Assembly (NCBI GenBank): GCA_963807735.1
Contig: CAWEDI010000053.1
Location: 52,468-116,467 of the forward strand
Reading direction: 5' to 3'
DNA length: 64,000 bases
DNA from: Roseiarcus sp963807735
Lineage (GTDB): Bacteria > Pseudomonadota > Alphaproteobacteria > Rhizobiales > Beijerinckiaceae
Part shown: piece after piece, positions 11,129 through 20,813 of the stretch
Numbering within the stretch: the first letter of the stretch is position 1
How the letters are laid out: the number at the start of each line of letters is the position of its first letter
Notes under the pieces: model-generated
What the model saw: only the letters and a program-made list of their open reading frames with translations
Told to the model about the DNA's origin: nothing
Database searches by the model: none
Translations under genes and position numbers: made by a program

Positions 11129-13114
11129 ACGCTGGAGGTTTCGCGACACCAGGACCAGTCGGCGGCTTCGAGAAACGCCAGCACCTCGGTCGCCGGCATC
11201 GGCTTGCCGAAGTGATAGCCTTGCATCGTCGTGCAGCCCAGATTGCGCAGCACGCGCACCTGATCGCGCGTCTCCATGCCTTCGACGATGCAGCCAAGTT
11301 TGAGGTTCGTGCTCATGTCGATCACCGATTTGACGATAGCGCGGCAGGATTCGTCGGTCTCGACTTCGCGAACGAAACTGCGATCGATTTTGATTTTGTC
11401 GATCGGGAAGCGGCGGACATAGCTCAGGCTCGAATAGCCGGTGCCAAAATCATCGAGCGAGACGCCGACGCCAAGGGCCTTGAGGTTTCGCAGAGATGCG
11501 TTGGTCTGATCGAAATCCTGGATCAGGGCGGTCTCGGTCACTTCCATGTCGATTCGGCTCGGGGCGATCCCGCTGTTTTCGATGATCGCGACCATGTTCA
11601 TGATCGCCTCGCGGGAGCTAAGATCGCGCATCGAGAGGTTGAACGAAACACGGATTTCGTCCGGCCAAGTTTTCGCTTTGGCCAGCGCCCTGCGTAAGAG
11701 CATCCGAGTCAGTTTGTTGATGAGATCGCTGCGTTCGGCGATCCGAATGAAGATGTCCGGGGCGACCCTGCCGAGGACGGGGCTGTCCCATCGCGCCAGC
11801 GCCTCGAAGGCGACGGTCGCGCCGCGCTCGACATCGACGATAGGTTGAAAGAAGAGCGATATTTCGGTCTCAATATCGGCGTCGCGAAGACAACGCTCCA
11901 ACTTTGCGAACTGTCGGATTTCGGTCTCGTGCTCCGTCGAGAAAATGACGGGGCGTCCGCGATGATGATTCTTGGCGTAATAAAGCGAGTAATCGGCGCG
12001 CTCATAAAGCAGCTCGGATGTTGTCCCGGCCTGCAGGGAAAGCCGCGAAGCCGACCGAGCCGGAAATCTCGACAACGCCGTCGGGCAGCGCGAACGGCGC
12101 TTCCAAGACATTGCAAATGCGAGCGCCGAGCGCCCGAATTTGGCTATCGTCCAAATCCTCGTCGACGATGACGCCAAACTCGTCCCCGCCAAGGCGAGCG
12201 AGTGAAATCTCGTCGTCGCAGATATCCCCCATTCGCCGGGCCGCTTCGACGAGAACACGGTCGCCCGCCGTATGGCCGTAGAGATCGTTGACGGATTTGA
12301 AGCCGTCGAGATCGACGACGCCCACGACGAAACGCTGCCGGCCGCCCGCGGTTCGGCGCAGCAGTTCACGCAACTTGGAGAAGAATTGGCGCCGGTTCGG
12401 CAACTCCGTCAGGCTGTCGAGATTGGCGAGCCGCAGGTTTTCCAATTGCGTCGCGCCAAGCTCCTTCTGAAAGTCAATCATGCTGGCGAAATCGCGCCAA
12501 AAGACGAGCAGGATATAGACCATCGCCGCCAGGACCAGCAGCATGCTCAGCGCGATGGCGAGAAAAACCGGGCGCCGCGTGGCCAGATAGAAAGCCGCAA
12601 AGGCAATGGCGGTGACGCCGGTCACCGCCAAGGCGGCGGGTCGATGATGCATTTGACAGAAGATGCAACAGATCATCGTCACGCCGACGGTGAAAACGAC
12701 ATGGCTTTGCGCGTACGCGTCTCCGTAGCGGAACAAAGCCAACGCAAAAGCGAGGCTTGTCGCGGTCCCCAAGGGGGCCTCAAAGGTTGTGCGCTGGAGC
12801 AATTGGCAGGCATCGGCGTGATTGGGCGGCCGATAGCTCGCCGCGACCCACCGCCGCGCCAGCGCCAGGTAGGCTATCGCCGCGAGGACGGGAAAGCCGA
12901 TCGTCATCGGGATGGGCGCAACGTCAAAATGCGTCCAGGCGACTGCCAGCGTGTTCACGAAACTGATGAAAAAGAGCAGCGGCAATTGCTTCGAAAGCGC
13001 CTTGATCTGCGCCTGCACAAGTTCCGGGTTGTCGGTCCGGACGCTGAACAATGCGCGGAACCCGCCGAGCGGGGCCGGGGCGCGAGAGGCCTTGGTTGTC
13101 GTCACCCGCGCCAC
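11101..13114 (-). pseudogene. GGDEF-EAL c-di-GMP protein split by a frameshift
   Basis: Reading leftward: a membrane domain with about six hydrophobic segments (from LPLLFFISFVNTLAVAWTHF to LLVLAAMVYILLVFW), a GGDEF domain (DSLTELPNRRQFF; ARLGGDEFGV intact, no RxxD I-site), then in a different frame an EAL phosphodiesterase domain (AFEALARW, VSFNLSMRDL, DDFGTGYSSLSYV, KIDRSFV). The frame changes near 12020-12030, at GFAAFPAG, where GRDNIRAAL-stop replaces the expected TTSELLYERADYSLYYAK found one frame away. One base restores a ~670-residue GGDEF-EAL protein. Start chosen as GTG 13114; GTG 13105 and GTG 13255 are in frame and possible. Without repair the cell would make a stand-alone cyclase and possibly no EAL half. 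Confidence 0.8.
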
Positions 13115-13255
13115 CCCGTGTGATCCATTGCGCCGCCGCGTTGCCTTGACGCTTCGACGGGAGGCTTGCCCGCCACAATTCTGCGCGTCGTCGAAACGAG
13201 CGGTTAAGCTCCCCTCCCTGCGCTCGCTGCGAGACCTTCGGACGACCGCGAACAC

Positions 13256-13702
13256 GCGGCCGCCAGCCGGTCTTGCGAGAAACTTTGTCGGGACGGGTGG
13301 GACATTCCGGGTTTCGACCGGCGTGAACGCTCGGCGTCATGCCCCTGATCGGCGAGCCTGCGCTCCGCTCGATCAACGCGTCACCCTGTGAGAATGCCGC
13401 ATTCGGGTTACGAATCAGTTTTCGCGGCAAAGCGCGCTTCCGATCTGGCGAAGATGCGGTCGCCGGCGATCTCTCCCGATGCAACCGGTCGCGGCCGGGA
13501 CGGCGCCGATCCGCAAGTCCGCAAAGTTCGACCCGTCGGAGATTTGGCTGGCTCAACGCCGCGCGCCTTAAACGCCGGATTAACCATTCCGGCGGAAAAC
13601 ACTTGTGCGGGACTCGCCCGGTTTTGCACGCGAATCACGCCGCGGGACATTCTTCGACCGCGCCCGGCCCTTTGCGTTGGCTTGATCCCCCGAGTGAGCT
13701 GA
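13256..13702. other. Gene-free interval
   Basis: 447 bases without a convincing gene. Several open frames on both strands exist but overlap each other, lack ribosome sites and show no family features. It should contain the promoters for the leftward GGDEF-EAL gene and the rightward small-protein/SDR pair; I could not pick out clear -35/-10 elements. Confidence 0.5.
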
Positions 13703-13930
13703 ATGACGCCCTCTGAGACCCTCGCACCCTCGACCGCCCCCCTCGTGCGTCCCAGCCGATTGCTGGCCGGCATCTACCACGACATTGGCATGGCCGCCGT
13801 GGCGATGAGCCTCGATCTGCCGGTCGAGACGCTGGAGCCCGACACGATCGAGTCGGTCAAGCGGGGAAATCGCTATATTTATCTGATGCCGCGGCGCCAG
13901 GAGGCGCCCGCGCTGCAAGCGGCGGAGTGA
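13703..13930 (+). CDS. Conserved-looking small protein, unknown function
   Basis: 75 residues, soluble, no signal peptide, no Cys. The central part (GIYHDIGMAAVAMSLDLP, then DTIESVKRGNRYIYLMPRR) looks like a folded domain but I do not recognise it. Its TGA overlaps the GTG of the following SDR gene (GTGA), so the two are probably translationally coupled. Confidence 0.6.
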   Translation: MTPSETLAPSTAPLVRPSRLLAGIYHDIGMAAVAMSLDLPVETLEPDTIESVKRGNRYIYLMPRRQEAPALQAAE

Positions 13931-14703
13931 CCGTCTACCGCGCGCAGCCGCAGGACGGCGCCGCCTGGGTCACCGGCGCGAGCTCGGGGCTCGGCCGCGG
14001 CGTCGCGCTCGAACTGGCGCGACGCGGCTTCACCGTGTTCGCAACCGCGCGCCGCGCCGCGGCGCTCGCCGCGCTGGAGGCCGAAGCGGCGGGGCTTTCG
14101 GGGCGCGTGATCGGCGCGCCCGGCGACGTCACCGACCGCGTCGCCTTGGCGAGGCTCTACGAGACCCTAGAGAAGACGCGTCCGGTGGCGTTGGCGCTTT
14201 TGAACGCCGGCGGCGCCTACCGCGATCCGCCCGGAGATTTCGGCGGCGAAGCGTTCCAGCGCACGTTCGCGCTGAACGTTCAGGGCGTGGCGAACGCCGT
14301 CAATCCCGCCCTCAACGCCATGCGGACGCGCGGGCGCGGCCAGATCGCCATCGTCGGCTCGCTGATCGGCTATGGCGGCGTCCCCAACGCCTACGCCTAC
14401 GGGCCGAGCAAGGCGGCGGTCATTTCGCTGGCGGTCGGCCTCAAGTTCCTCGCCGAGCCGCACGGAATATCCGTGCAGATCATCAATCCCGGCTACGTGA
14501 AAACCGAGCTTACCGCCGGCAACCGCTATCCGATGCCGTTTCTGATGGAGGGCGAGGCCGCCGTGCGCAGGATCTGCGACGGCCTCGAACGCGGCGGCTT
14601 CGAGGTGCGCTTTCCCGGGCGCCTGGCCACGCTGGTTCGCCTGACCCAGTCGCTGCCTTATCCCGCCTTCTTCGCGCTGTTCCGCGCTTTCGGGCTGCGC
14701 TGA
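13927..14703 (+). CDS. Short-chain dehydrogenase/reductase
   Basis: 258-residue NAD(P)-dependent oxidoreductase, substrate unknown. Rossmann glycine motif VTGASSGLGRGVALELAR, cofactor-adjacent GDVT, NAG in LNAGGAYRD, Ser in IVGSLIGYGG, and the YxxxK catalytic pair in YAYGPSKAAVIS (Tyr-4-Lys). PGYVKTELT follows. GTG start overlapping the previous stop. Its last 46 bases overlap the convergent photolyase gene. Confidence 0.88.
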   Translation: MTVYRAQPQDGAAWVTGASSGLGRGVALELARRGFTVFATARRAAALAALEAEAAGLSGRVIGAPGDVTDRVALARLYETLEKTRPVALALLNAGGAYRDPPGDFGGEAFQRTFALNVQGVANAVNPALNAMRTRGRGQIAIVGSLIGYGGVPNAYAYGPSKAAVISLAVGLKFLAEPHGISVQIINPGYVKTELTAGNRYPMPFLMEGEAAVRRICDGLERGGFEVRFPGRLATLVRLTQSLPYPAFFALFRAFGLR

Positions 14704-16115
14704 GCTTCGCCGAGCCCGGCGAACGCCGCCAGCGCGCGCGCCCGCGCTTGATCGTGGTCTACGATCGGACGCGGGTAATTGTCGCCGAGCTTCACGCCGG
14801 CGGCGGTCAGCGCGCTTTCCGGCGCTTTCCACGGCGCGTGCAGATGGCGCGCGTCGAGCCGGGCGAGTTCGGGAACCCAATGGCGCACGTAGGCGCCCTC
14901 GGGGTCGAATTTTTCGCCTTGCAGGACCGGGTTGAACACGCGGAAATACGGCGCCGCGTCGGCGCCGCTGCCGGCGATCCATTGCCAGTTGGCGGGATTG
15001 TTGGCGGGGTCGGCGTCGCACAGCGTGTCCCAGAACCACGCCTCGCCGGCGCGCCAGTCGAGGCCCAGGTGCTTGGCCAGGAACGATCCGGCGATCAGCC
15101 GCACGCGGTTGTGCATGTAGCCGGTGGTCCAAAGTTCACGCATTCCGGCGTCGACGACGGGGTAGCCGGTGCGTCCCCGCCGCCAAGCGTCCAGGGCTGC
15201 GGGGTCGTCGCGCCACGGGAACGCGTCGAAGCGCGGATTCCAGTTCTTCTCGGCCAGCGCCGGCTGTTGCAGCAGCAAGGCGTGCGAAAACTCGCGCCAG
15301 CCGAGCTCGGCCAGGAATTTCTCGGCGCCGCGATGGGCGCCGCCGTGCGCCGCAGCTTCCGCCGCCGCGACAATCCGTCGCGGCGAAACCTCGCCGAAGC
15401 GCAAATGCGGGGATAGCCGCGAGGTCGTTTCGTCGGCGAGCCGGTCGCGGGCGTCGGCGTAGTCGGCGAGGCTGTGGTCGAGAAAACGCCGGAGCCGCGC
15501 ACGCGCTCCCGTCTCGCCGGGCCGCCAGGCGTCGGCGAGCCCGGCGGACCAGTCGGGCTTCGTCGGATGCAGCTTCAGATCAGCGACGTCGAGGCGCCGC
15601 GGCGCGCCGCTCGGCCACGGCGCGGCTTCGAGGCGCTTCGGGGCGGCGTGCGGGGCTTCAAACGGTCCGAGTTCGCGGCAACGCCGCCAGAACGGGGTGA
15701 ACACCTTGAACGGCGCCCCGGCCTCGGTCTTGACCTCGGACGGCTCGCGCAGCAGGTGGCCGTTGAAGTCTTCGACTTTGACGCCGCGACGCCGCAACTC
15801 GGCTTTGATACGTCGATCGGTCTCCCGCTCCGCTGCGCCATAGCGCCGCGTCCAGAACACAGCGTCGGGGGCGAGGGCGGGTATGACGGTTTCCGCCTCG
15901 CCGCGGACAATGTCGAGACGGCCGCCGATGCGCGCGAGCGATTCGGCGAAGGCGGAAAGGGATTTGTCGAGCCACCAACGGCTCGCGCCGCCGAGCGGCC
16001 GCGACGCCGTCTCGTCGTAGACATAGACGAACAAGGCGGGATCAGAACCGGCGGCGCGGATCGCTGGCTGGTCGTCCAGCCGCAAATCGTCACGCAACCA
16101 TATGAGGGACGTCAT
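14658..16115 (-). CDS. phr: Deoxyribodipyrimidine photolyase (class I type)
   Basis: Blue-light-driven repair of cyclobutane pyrimidine dimers using FAD. 485 residues: N-terminal antenna alpha/beta domain (LIWLRDDLRLDDQPAI) and C-terminal FAD-binding helical domain (SRLSPHLRFGEVSPRRI, ELGWREFSHALL, GYPVVDAGMRELWTTGYMHNR, DADPANNPANWQWIAGSG). The conserved Trp-rich and NR motifs fit the DNA-repair class rather than plant-type or DASH cryptochromes, though a 6-4 or regulatory role cannot be excluded from sequence alone. The translation start lies at the very foot of a hairpin (see separate entry). Confidence 0.92.
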   Translation of the reverse strand: MTSLIWLRDDLRLDDQPAIRAAGSDPALFVYVYDETASRPLGGASRWWLDKSLSAFAESLARIGGRLDIVRGEAETVIPALAPDAVFWTRRYGAAERETDRRIKAELRRRGVKVEDFNGHLLREPSEVKTEAGAPFKVFTPFWRRCRELGPFEAPHAAPKRLEAAPWPSGAPRRLDVADLKLHPTKPDWSAGLADAWRPGETGARARLRRFLDHSLADYADARDRLADETTSRLSPHLRFGEVSPRRIVAAAEAAAHGGAHRGAEKFLAELGWREFSHALLLQQPALAEKNWNPRFDAFPWRDDPAALDAWRRGRTGYPVVDAGMRELWTTGYMHNRVRLIAGSFLAKHLGLDWRAGEAWFWDTLCDADPANNPANWQWIAGSGADAAPYFRVFNPVLQGEKFDPEGAYVRHWVPELARLDARHLHAPWKAPESALTAAGVKLGDNYPRPIVDHDQARARALAAFAGLGEAQRSPKARNSAKKAG

Positions 16116-16140
16116 GGGGAAGCTCCGGCGAAGCTTCCCC
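16116..16140 (-). promoter_or_regulatory. Hairpin directly before photolyase start codon
   Basis: Perfect 9-bp inverted repeat (GGGGAAGCT / AGCTTCCCC) around a 7-base loop, adjoining the phr ATG. On the mRNA the only Shine-Dalgarno-like GGAG lies across loop and stem, so folding could limit translation. Basis: seen in sequence; function inferred. Confidence 0.5.
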
Positions 16141-16168
16141 TATACGTACGAGAGACGCGGGCGGCGCC

Positions 16169-16423
16169 TTACGCGGCGCGAAGCTCGGCAATGTGGGCGA
16201 CGCGGAAGTCGTTGGCGTAGAGGTCGGGCAGGCCAAGCTCGACGTCGGCGAACGTCAGGCCGCAGTCGTCGAGTTCCCGGCGGTCCATCGAGAGCAGCTC
16301 GCGACGCTCCGCCGCACGCGTCCCGCCGAGGTCGATGTGGTTAAGGATTTGTTGACCGAGGCGGCCGAACCCGAACATCGCCGAATGGCCGGCCGCAGGG
16401 GATTCGAGGGCGGAATTGCTCAC
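16169..16423 (-). CDS. DUF1127-like small protein
   Basis: 84 residues from a GTG with an AGAAGGA ribosome site about 9 bases upstream. The RRELLSMDRRELDDCGLTFADVELG segment (written here only as key residues: Arg-Arg-Glu-Leu ... Met-Asp ... Leu-x-Asp-x-Gly) follows the YjiS/DUF1127 pattern of a basic helix with an Asp-Gly turn. In the Hyphomicrobiales such proteins are RNA- or stress-associated; the role here is unknown. It is divergent from the LysR gene across 112 bp. Confidence 0.6.
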   Translation of the reverse strand: MSNSALESPAAGHSAMFGFGRLGQQILNHIDLGGTRAAERRELLSMDRRELDDCGLTFADVELGLPDLYANDFRVAHIAELRAA

Positions 16424-16535
16424 TTTCGTGGTCCTTCTGAGTGCTTTTGGCGCAAACGAGCGCCTTACGAATGTTGATATAGACCGATTGTGCGACGCGA
16501 CAAGTCATGCTTATATCCGTGTGGAATAGAAAAAA

Positions 16536-17459
16536 TTGACGATTCAACCCACCCACCGTTTACCCTCTCTCAATGCTTTGCGCGCCTTCGAGGCTGTGGC
16601 GCGGCGGTTGTCGTTCGCGCGGGCGGCGGAGGAGCTGTTCGTCACCAAGGCCGCGGTCGCGCAGCAGATCCGCTTGCTCGAAGACGAGATCGGCGCGCCG
16701 CTGGTCGAGCGCTCGGGGCGCGGGCTGAAGCTCACCGAGGCGGGGGCGGCGGGGGCGGCGGGGCTGACCGACGGCTTCGGCATGCTGGCGCGCGCGGCGC
16801 GCGCGATGCGGGAATCGAAAGGGCGACGGTTTCTCGTCATCAACGCGAGCGCGTCGTTCGCCGCAACGTGGCTCGTCGGCCGCATCGGCAAGTTCAAGGC
16901 GCGCTATCCCGAAATCGACGTGCTCGTCGACGCCCACCCGCGCGAGGATACCTTGGGGCGCGGCGGCGCGGACGCGATGATCCGCTGGGGCGACGGCAGC
17001 TTTCCGGGCCTAGCGACGACGCGGCTGTTCAAGGAGGAGGTGTTTCCGGTGTGCGCGCCGCAGCTGGTCGAAGCCGAGCCGCCGCTGAAAACCCCGCGCG
17101 ATCTCGTGCATTATCCGTTGCTGCATCTCGAATGGAATCCGAGCTTTCCGACCTGGCCGTCGTGGAGCGACTGGCTGAAGGCGGCGGGGGCGAGCGAGGT
17201 CGAGGCGACGCGCGGCGTGTTTTTCAACCAGATGTCGATGGCGATCGCCGCCGCCGCGCAGGGGCAGGGGGTGGCGCTAGCCTCGCTGGCGATCGCGGCC
17301 GACGATCTGGCCTCGGGGCGACTGGTCGCGCCGTTCGCGACGACGGTGCGGACCCCGTTCGGGTATTACTTTCTCAGCCGCCCCGACACCGCGGATACCC
17401 CGCGCATCCAAGCCTTGCGCGACTTTCTCGTCGACGAGGCGGCGTTGTCGAGCGCTTAA
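16536..17459 (+). CDS. LysR-family transcriptional regulator (GcvA-like)
   Basis: 307 residues from a TTG start, the only start in frame that keeps the N-terminal LPSLNALRAFEAVARRLSF. Winged helix-turn-helix at ~10-65 (ARAAEELFVTKAAVAQQIRLLE), then a LysR effector domain with the GcvA-subgroup features FLVINASASFAATWLVGRI and RWGDGSFPG. Binds DNA as a tetramer; ligand and targets unknown. It could act on the divergent DUF1127-like gene or on the downstream cluster, but no operator is evident. Confidence 0.88.
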   Translation: MTIQPTHRLPSLNALRAFEAVARRLSFARAAEELFVTKAAVAQQIRLLEDEIGAPLVERSGRGLKLTEAGAAGAAGLTDGFGMLARAARAMRESKGRRFLVINASASFAATWLVGRIGKFKARYPEIDVLVDAHPREDTLGRGGADAMIRWGDGSFPGLATTRLFKEEVFPVCAPQLVEAEPPLKTPRDLVHYPLLHLEWNPSFPTWPSWSDWLKAAGASEVEATRGVFFNQMSMAIAAAAQGQGVALASLAIAADDLASGRLVAPFATTVRTPFGYYFLSRPDTADTPRIQALRDFLVDEAALSSA

Positions 17460-17679
17460 CCGCACCGCACCCCGGCACGGAGTCGCAAAAATAGGCGCCC
17501 GCGTTGACGCCTAGGCTCATCGCAGGTTACGTTCGGACTTGCAAAAGCCTCAAGCCCGCGACCGCTCGATGCTCCCGGCCCTCGCGACGTTGCGATGGCT
17601 GTCGCGGCGCCGTAGGGACGGCCGGCGAAGGCGGAGGTTTGGGGCCGAGCGTGACTGAACGTAGGCGCGGAACAGACCC
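17460..17679 (+). promoter_or_regulatory. Leader of the 17.7-30.9 kb cluster with promoter-like element
   Basis: 220-bp region before the cyclase/ATPase gene. At 17501-17510 it carries GCGTTGACGC followed by CTAGG; TTGACG (17504-17509) could be a -35 with a -10-like TTACGT 17 bases on. Nearly the same core recurs before the gene at 23046. Activity is inferred, not shown. Confidence 0.35.
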
Positions 17680-20600
17680 GTGATCTGTCCCCATTGCCGA
17701 CGGCGCGCGCCGGCGACGGCGGTTGATTGTCCGTTTTGCGGACGGAGCTTGGATTCCGCCCGCCTCAGCGCTCGGCGGCCAAAGGCCGCCAACGCGCTGG
17801 CGCCGACGGAGCGGCGGCCGCTCACCGTGATGTTCTGCGACATCGTCAATTCCGTCGCGCTGTCGCAAAAGCTCGATCCCGAGGACTTGATGGCGCTGAT
17901 CGAGCGCTATCAGACCCTATGCGACGACATCGTCAGCGACCGCGGCGGATTTCTCGCCAAGTTCATGGGCGACGGCGTGCTCGCCTATTTCGGTTACCCG
18001 CGCGCCGACGAGGACGACGCCGCCAACGCCGTCAACGCCGCGCTTGAGATCGTCGCCGCTGTGCACGAGCTCGAGCGCGAAAACCACTTCCCGATCGAGG
18101 CGCGCGCCGGCATCGCCAGCGGCCTCGTCGTGCTGCGCGGGCGGGTCAGCCGTTCGCGGCAGCGCACCGTCGAGGTGGTCGGCCGCATCCTCAATCTGGC
18201 GTCGCGCCTGCAATCGGCGGCCGCCCCCGGCGCGGTGCTGATCGCCGAAGGCACGCGAAAAGTCACGCGCGGCTTCTTCAATTACCGCGACCTCGGCGCG
18301 ATCGGCCTGCGCGGGTTTCCGCTGGCCGTGCCGGCGTGGCAGGTCGAGCAATCCAACCTCGCGGTCAGCCGCTTTCAGGCGCGCATGCTCGGCGATCCGA
18401 CGCCGTTCGTCGGCCGGCCGACGGAGCTCGACGTGTTGGCGAAATGCTGGACGCAGGCGCAGAAGGGCCGCGGGCAGGTCGTCGAATTGATCGGCGACGC
18501 GGGGATGGGCAAGTCGCGGCTCGCGCAGGAGTTCGACCGGAGGCTCGGCGCCGCGGCGCCGTCGCGCGTCTACCTCCATTGCACGCCGGAGCGCGTCAAC
18601 AGCGCCTTCCGACCGGTCGCCGTGCAACTGGAGCGCGCCGCGGGGATCGAACGGCGCGATCTGCCGGCGACGCGGCTCGGCAAGCTCGGGCGGCTGCTCA
18701 ACTGGCCGCGCCCGCCCGATCCGACCGTGCAGGCGGTGTTCGCCTCGTTGCTCGAAATCGCGCTGCCCGGGCCCTCGCCGCTCGACGGGTACACCGCCGA
18801 GAAGCGGCGCGAGTTGACGATGGAGGCTTTGCTCGCGCTGGCGCTCGGCTGGAGCGCGCCAGGGCCGCTATTGATGATCGTCGAAGACGCGCACTGGATC
18901 GACGCCAGCACGTTGGAGATGCTGCAACGGCTGTTCGCGGCGGTCTCGACGCGCCCCGTGCTCGCCATCGTCACCGCGCGGCGCGAGTTCGCCTCGCCGT
19001 GGCGCGGTTCGGAGCGGGTGACCACGCTGCCGTTGAAGCGCCTCGACGCCGATAGCGCGCTCGCCGTCTGCACGCACGTCGCCGCCGGGGCGATCCCGTC
19101 GCAACTCGTCGCGGAATTGATTGATCGCGCCAACGGTGTCCCGTTCTACATGGAGGAGTTGACGCGCTCGGTCGTCGAGCAGGTCGCGGCGACGAGCGAC
19201 GACGAAAGCGAGGGCGCGCGGATCCCGATCTCGCTGCACGATTCGCTGGTCGCACGTCTCGACCGGCTGGGACCGGCGCGACGCTTCGCCAATATCGGCG
19301 CGGTGATCGGGCGAAATTTCAGCTTCGACCTGCTGGCCGCCGTCGCCGGCGCGCCGCTCGCCCAATCGCGCGCCGCCATGGGGACGCTGAAGCGCGCCGG
19401 TCTCATCAGTCAGAGCGGCGCCGGGGAGACGCCGCGGTACCAGTTCCGCCACGTGTTGATGCGCGACGCGGCGTACGAGTCGATGCTGCGGCCGGAGCGG
19501 CAGACGCTGCACCAGCAAGTCGCGCACGCGCTCGAAACCAAGTTTCCCGAAGCTTGCGAGGCGGAGCCCGAGCGGCTCGCCAACCATTTGCGCAACGGCG
19601 CGACGCCGACCGACGCCATTCCGCACTATCTCAAGGCGGGCAAGAAGGCGGCGGCGCGCGGCGGCCACGCCGAGGCGATCGCGCATTACCAGGCGGCGCT
19701 GGCGTTGATCCCTCGGCTGCTGGACGGCGTCGAGCGGCTGCAACAGGAGCTCGGCGCTCTGCTGCCGCTGGCGTTGAGCCTCGCCTCGGCCCGCGGCTAC
19801 GCCGCCGACGAAACGCGCGACGCGCTGAACCGGGCGCGCGAAATCTGCGGCCTGATGGGCGATGCGGCGGCGCTGTTTCCGGTCCTGCACGGGCTCGCGA
19901 AATTCTGGACAGTGCGCGGCGACCAGCGCCAGGCCGAGGAGCTGATCCGCACCTGCGCCAAGATCGCCGACGAGACCGGCGCGCCGCTGTTTGTCGTCGA
20001 GAGCAGCGCGACGCTCGCCTATGTGCTCAACATCACGGGCCAGTTCGGCGAGGAGCTCGTCGCGCTGCTGCAACGCGCCGCCGAAGTCTACGACCGCAAC
20101 GAGGCCGCCTGCCGGGACAACTGGAGCGAAACCGACGCGAAGACGTCGGCGCTCAGCGTTGCGCCGAATGCGCTCTACAGGATGGGCGACGCGGAAGGCG
20201 CCAAACGCGCCTATCGCGCCGCGCTCGCCTGGGCGCGCGGGCTCAACCGGCCGTTCGATCTCGCCCATACGCTTTGTTTCACCTCGTCCTATCTGGTCGA
20301 GCGCGGCGACTTCGCGCAGGCGCTGAAGGAGTCGCGCGAGGCGATCGCGATCTGCGAGGCGTACGGCTTCGGCCTGTGGCTGCAAAGCGCGCGCGCCTAT
20401 AGCGCCATGGCGATGGGCGGGCTCAATGATCTCGACGCGGCGCGGGACCTGATGATTTCGACGATGGCCGCCTGGCGCAAGGCTGGCTGCAACACGCTGC
20501 TCGGCTTGTTCACCCAGCATTTGGCGCTGATCGAGATGCGGCGCGGACGGTTTGCGGAAGCGCTATCACTGGCCGACGAGGCGATCACGCTCGACCGTGA

Positions 20601-20808
20601 GTTCCACGATTTCGTCAATCTGCCTGGAGCCTACGAGGCGCGGGCGCAAATCCTCGCCGAGCAGCCGCAGCCGGATTACCTGGCCGCCGAGGCCGATCTC
20701 TTGCGTGGCGTCGAACAGGCGCAGGCGCAGGGCGCGCGGGCGACGGTCGAGAGGATTTCCAATCGTCTCGCCCTCTTGCGCGCCCGCCATGGCGCAGCCG
20801 CCGGCTGA
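17680..20808 (+). CDS. Zinc-ribbon / class III cyclase / AAA ATPase / TPR protein
   Basis: 1042-residue signalling protein from a GTG start. Order: zinc ribbon (CPHC ... CPFC, residues 3-22), class III adenylyl/guanylyl cyclase domain (~45-215; metal Asp in TVMFCDIVNSVALSQ and FMGDGVLAYFGYP), a linker, an AAA_16-type P-loop ATPase (~240-560; Walker A GDAGMGKS, Walker B LLMIVEDAHW), and a long TPR-like helical C-terminus. Family members are usually multidomain sensors whose cyclase half may be active or regulatory. It precedes the FAD oxidoreductase by 5 bp, so it is probably the control element of this cluster. Ligand unknown. Confidence 0.85.
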   Translation: MICPHCRRRAPATAVDCPFCGRSLDSARLSARRPKAANALAPTERRPLTVMFCDIVNSVALSQKLDPEDLMALIERYQTLCDDIVSDRGGFLAKFMGDGVLAYFGYPRADEDDAANAVNAALEIVAAVHELERENHFPIEARAGIASGLVVLRGRVSRSRQRTVEVVGRILNLASRLQSAAAPGAVLIAEGTRKVTRGFFNYRDLGAIGLRGFPLAVPAWQVEQSNLAVSRFQARMLGDPTPFVGRPTELDVLAKCWTQAQKGRGQVVELIGDAGMGKSRLAQEFDRRLGAAAPSRVYLHCTPERVNSAFRPVAVQLERAAGIERRDLPATRLGKLGRLLNWPRPPDPTVQAVFASLLEIALPGPSPLDGYTAEKRRELTMEALLALALGWSAPGPLLMIVEDAHWIDASTLEMLQRLFAAVSTRPVLAIVTARREFASPWRGSERVTTLPLKRLDADSALAVCTHVAAGAIPSQLVAELIDRANGVPFYMEELTRSVVEQVAATSDDESEGARIPISLHDSLVARLDRLGPARRFANIGAVIGRNFSFDLLAAVAGAPLAQSRAAMGTLKRAGLISQSGAGETPRYQFRHVLMRDAAYESMLRPERQTLHQQVAHALETKFPEACEAEPERLANHLRNGATPTDAIPHYLKAGKKAAARGGHAEAIAHYQAALALIPRLLDGVERLQQELGALLPLALSLASARGYAADETRDALNRAREICGLMGDAAALFPVLHGLAKFWTVRGDQRQAEELIRTCAKIADETGAPLFVVESSATLAYVLNITGQFGEELVALLQRAAEVYDRNEAACRDNWSETDAKTSALSVAPNALYRMGDAEGAKRAYRAALAWARGLNRPFDLAHTLCFTSSYLVERGDFAQALKESREAIAICEAYGFGLWLQSARAYSAMAMGGLNDLDAARDLMISTMAAWRKAGCNTLLGLFTQHLALIEMRRGRFAEALSLADEAITLDREFHDFVNLPGAYEARAQILAEQPQPDYLAAEADLLRGVEQAQAQGARATVERISNRLALLRARHGAAAG

Positions 20809-20813
20809 ACCAG

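Noticed and set aside
10786..11697. 303-codon open frame on the plus strand
   Set aside because: Only codons up to about 10984 are real (frame-shifted methyltransferase continuation); the rest is antisense to the EAL domain.
13256..13702. Overlapping open frames on both strands in this gap
   Set aside because: Mutually overlapping, no start signals, no recognisable domains.
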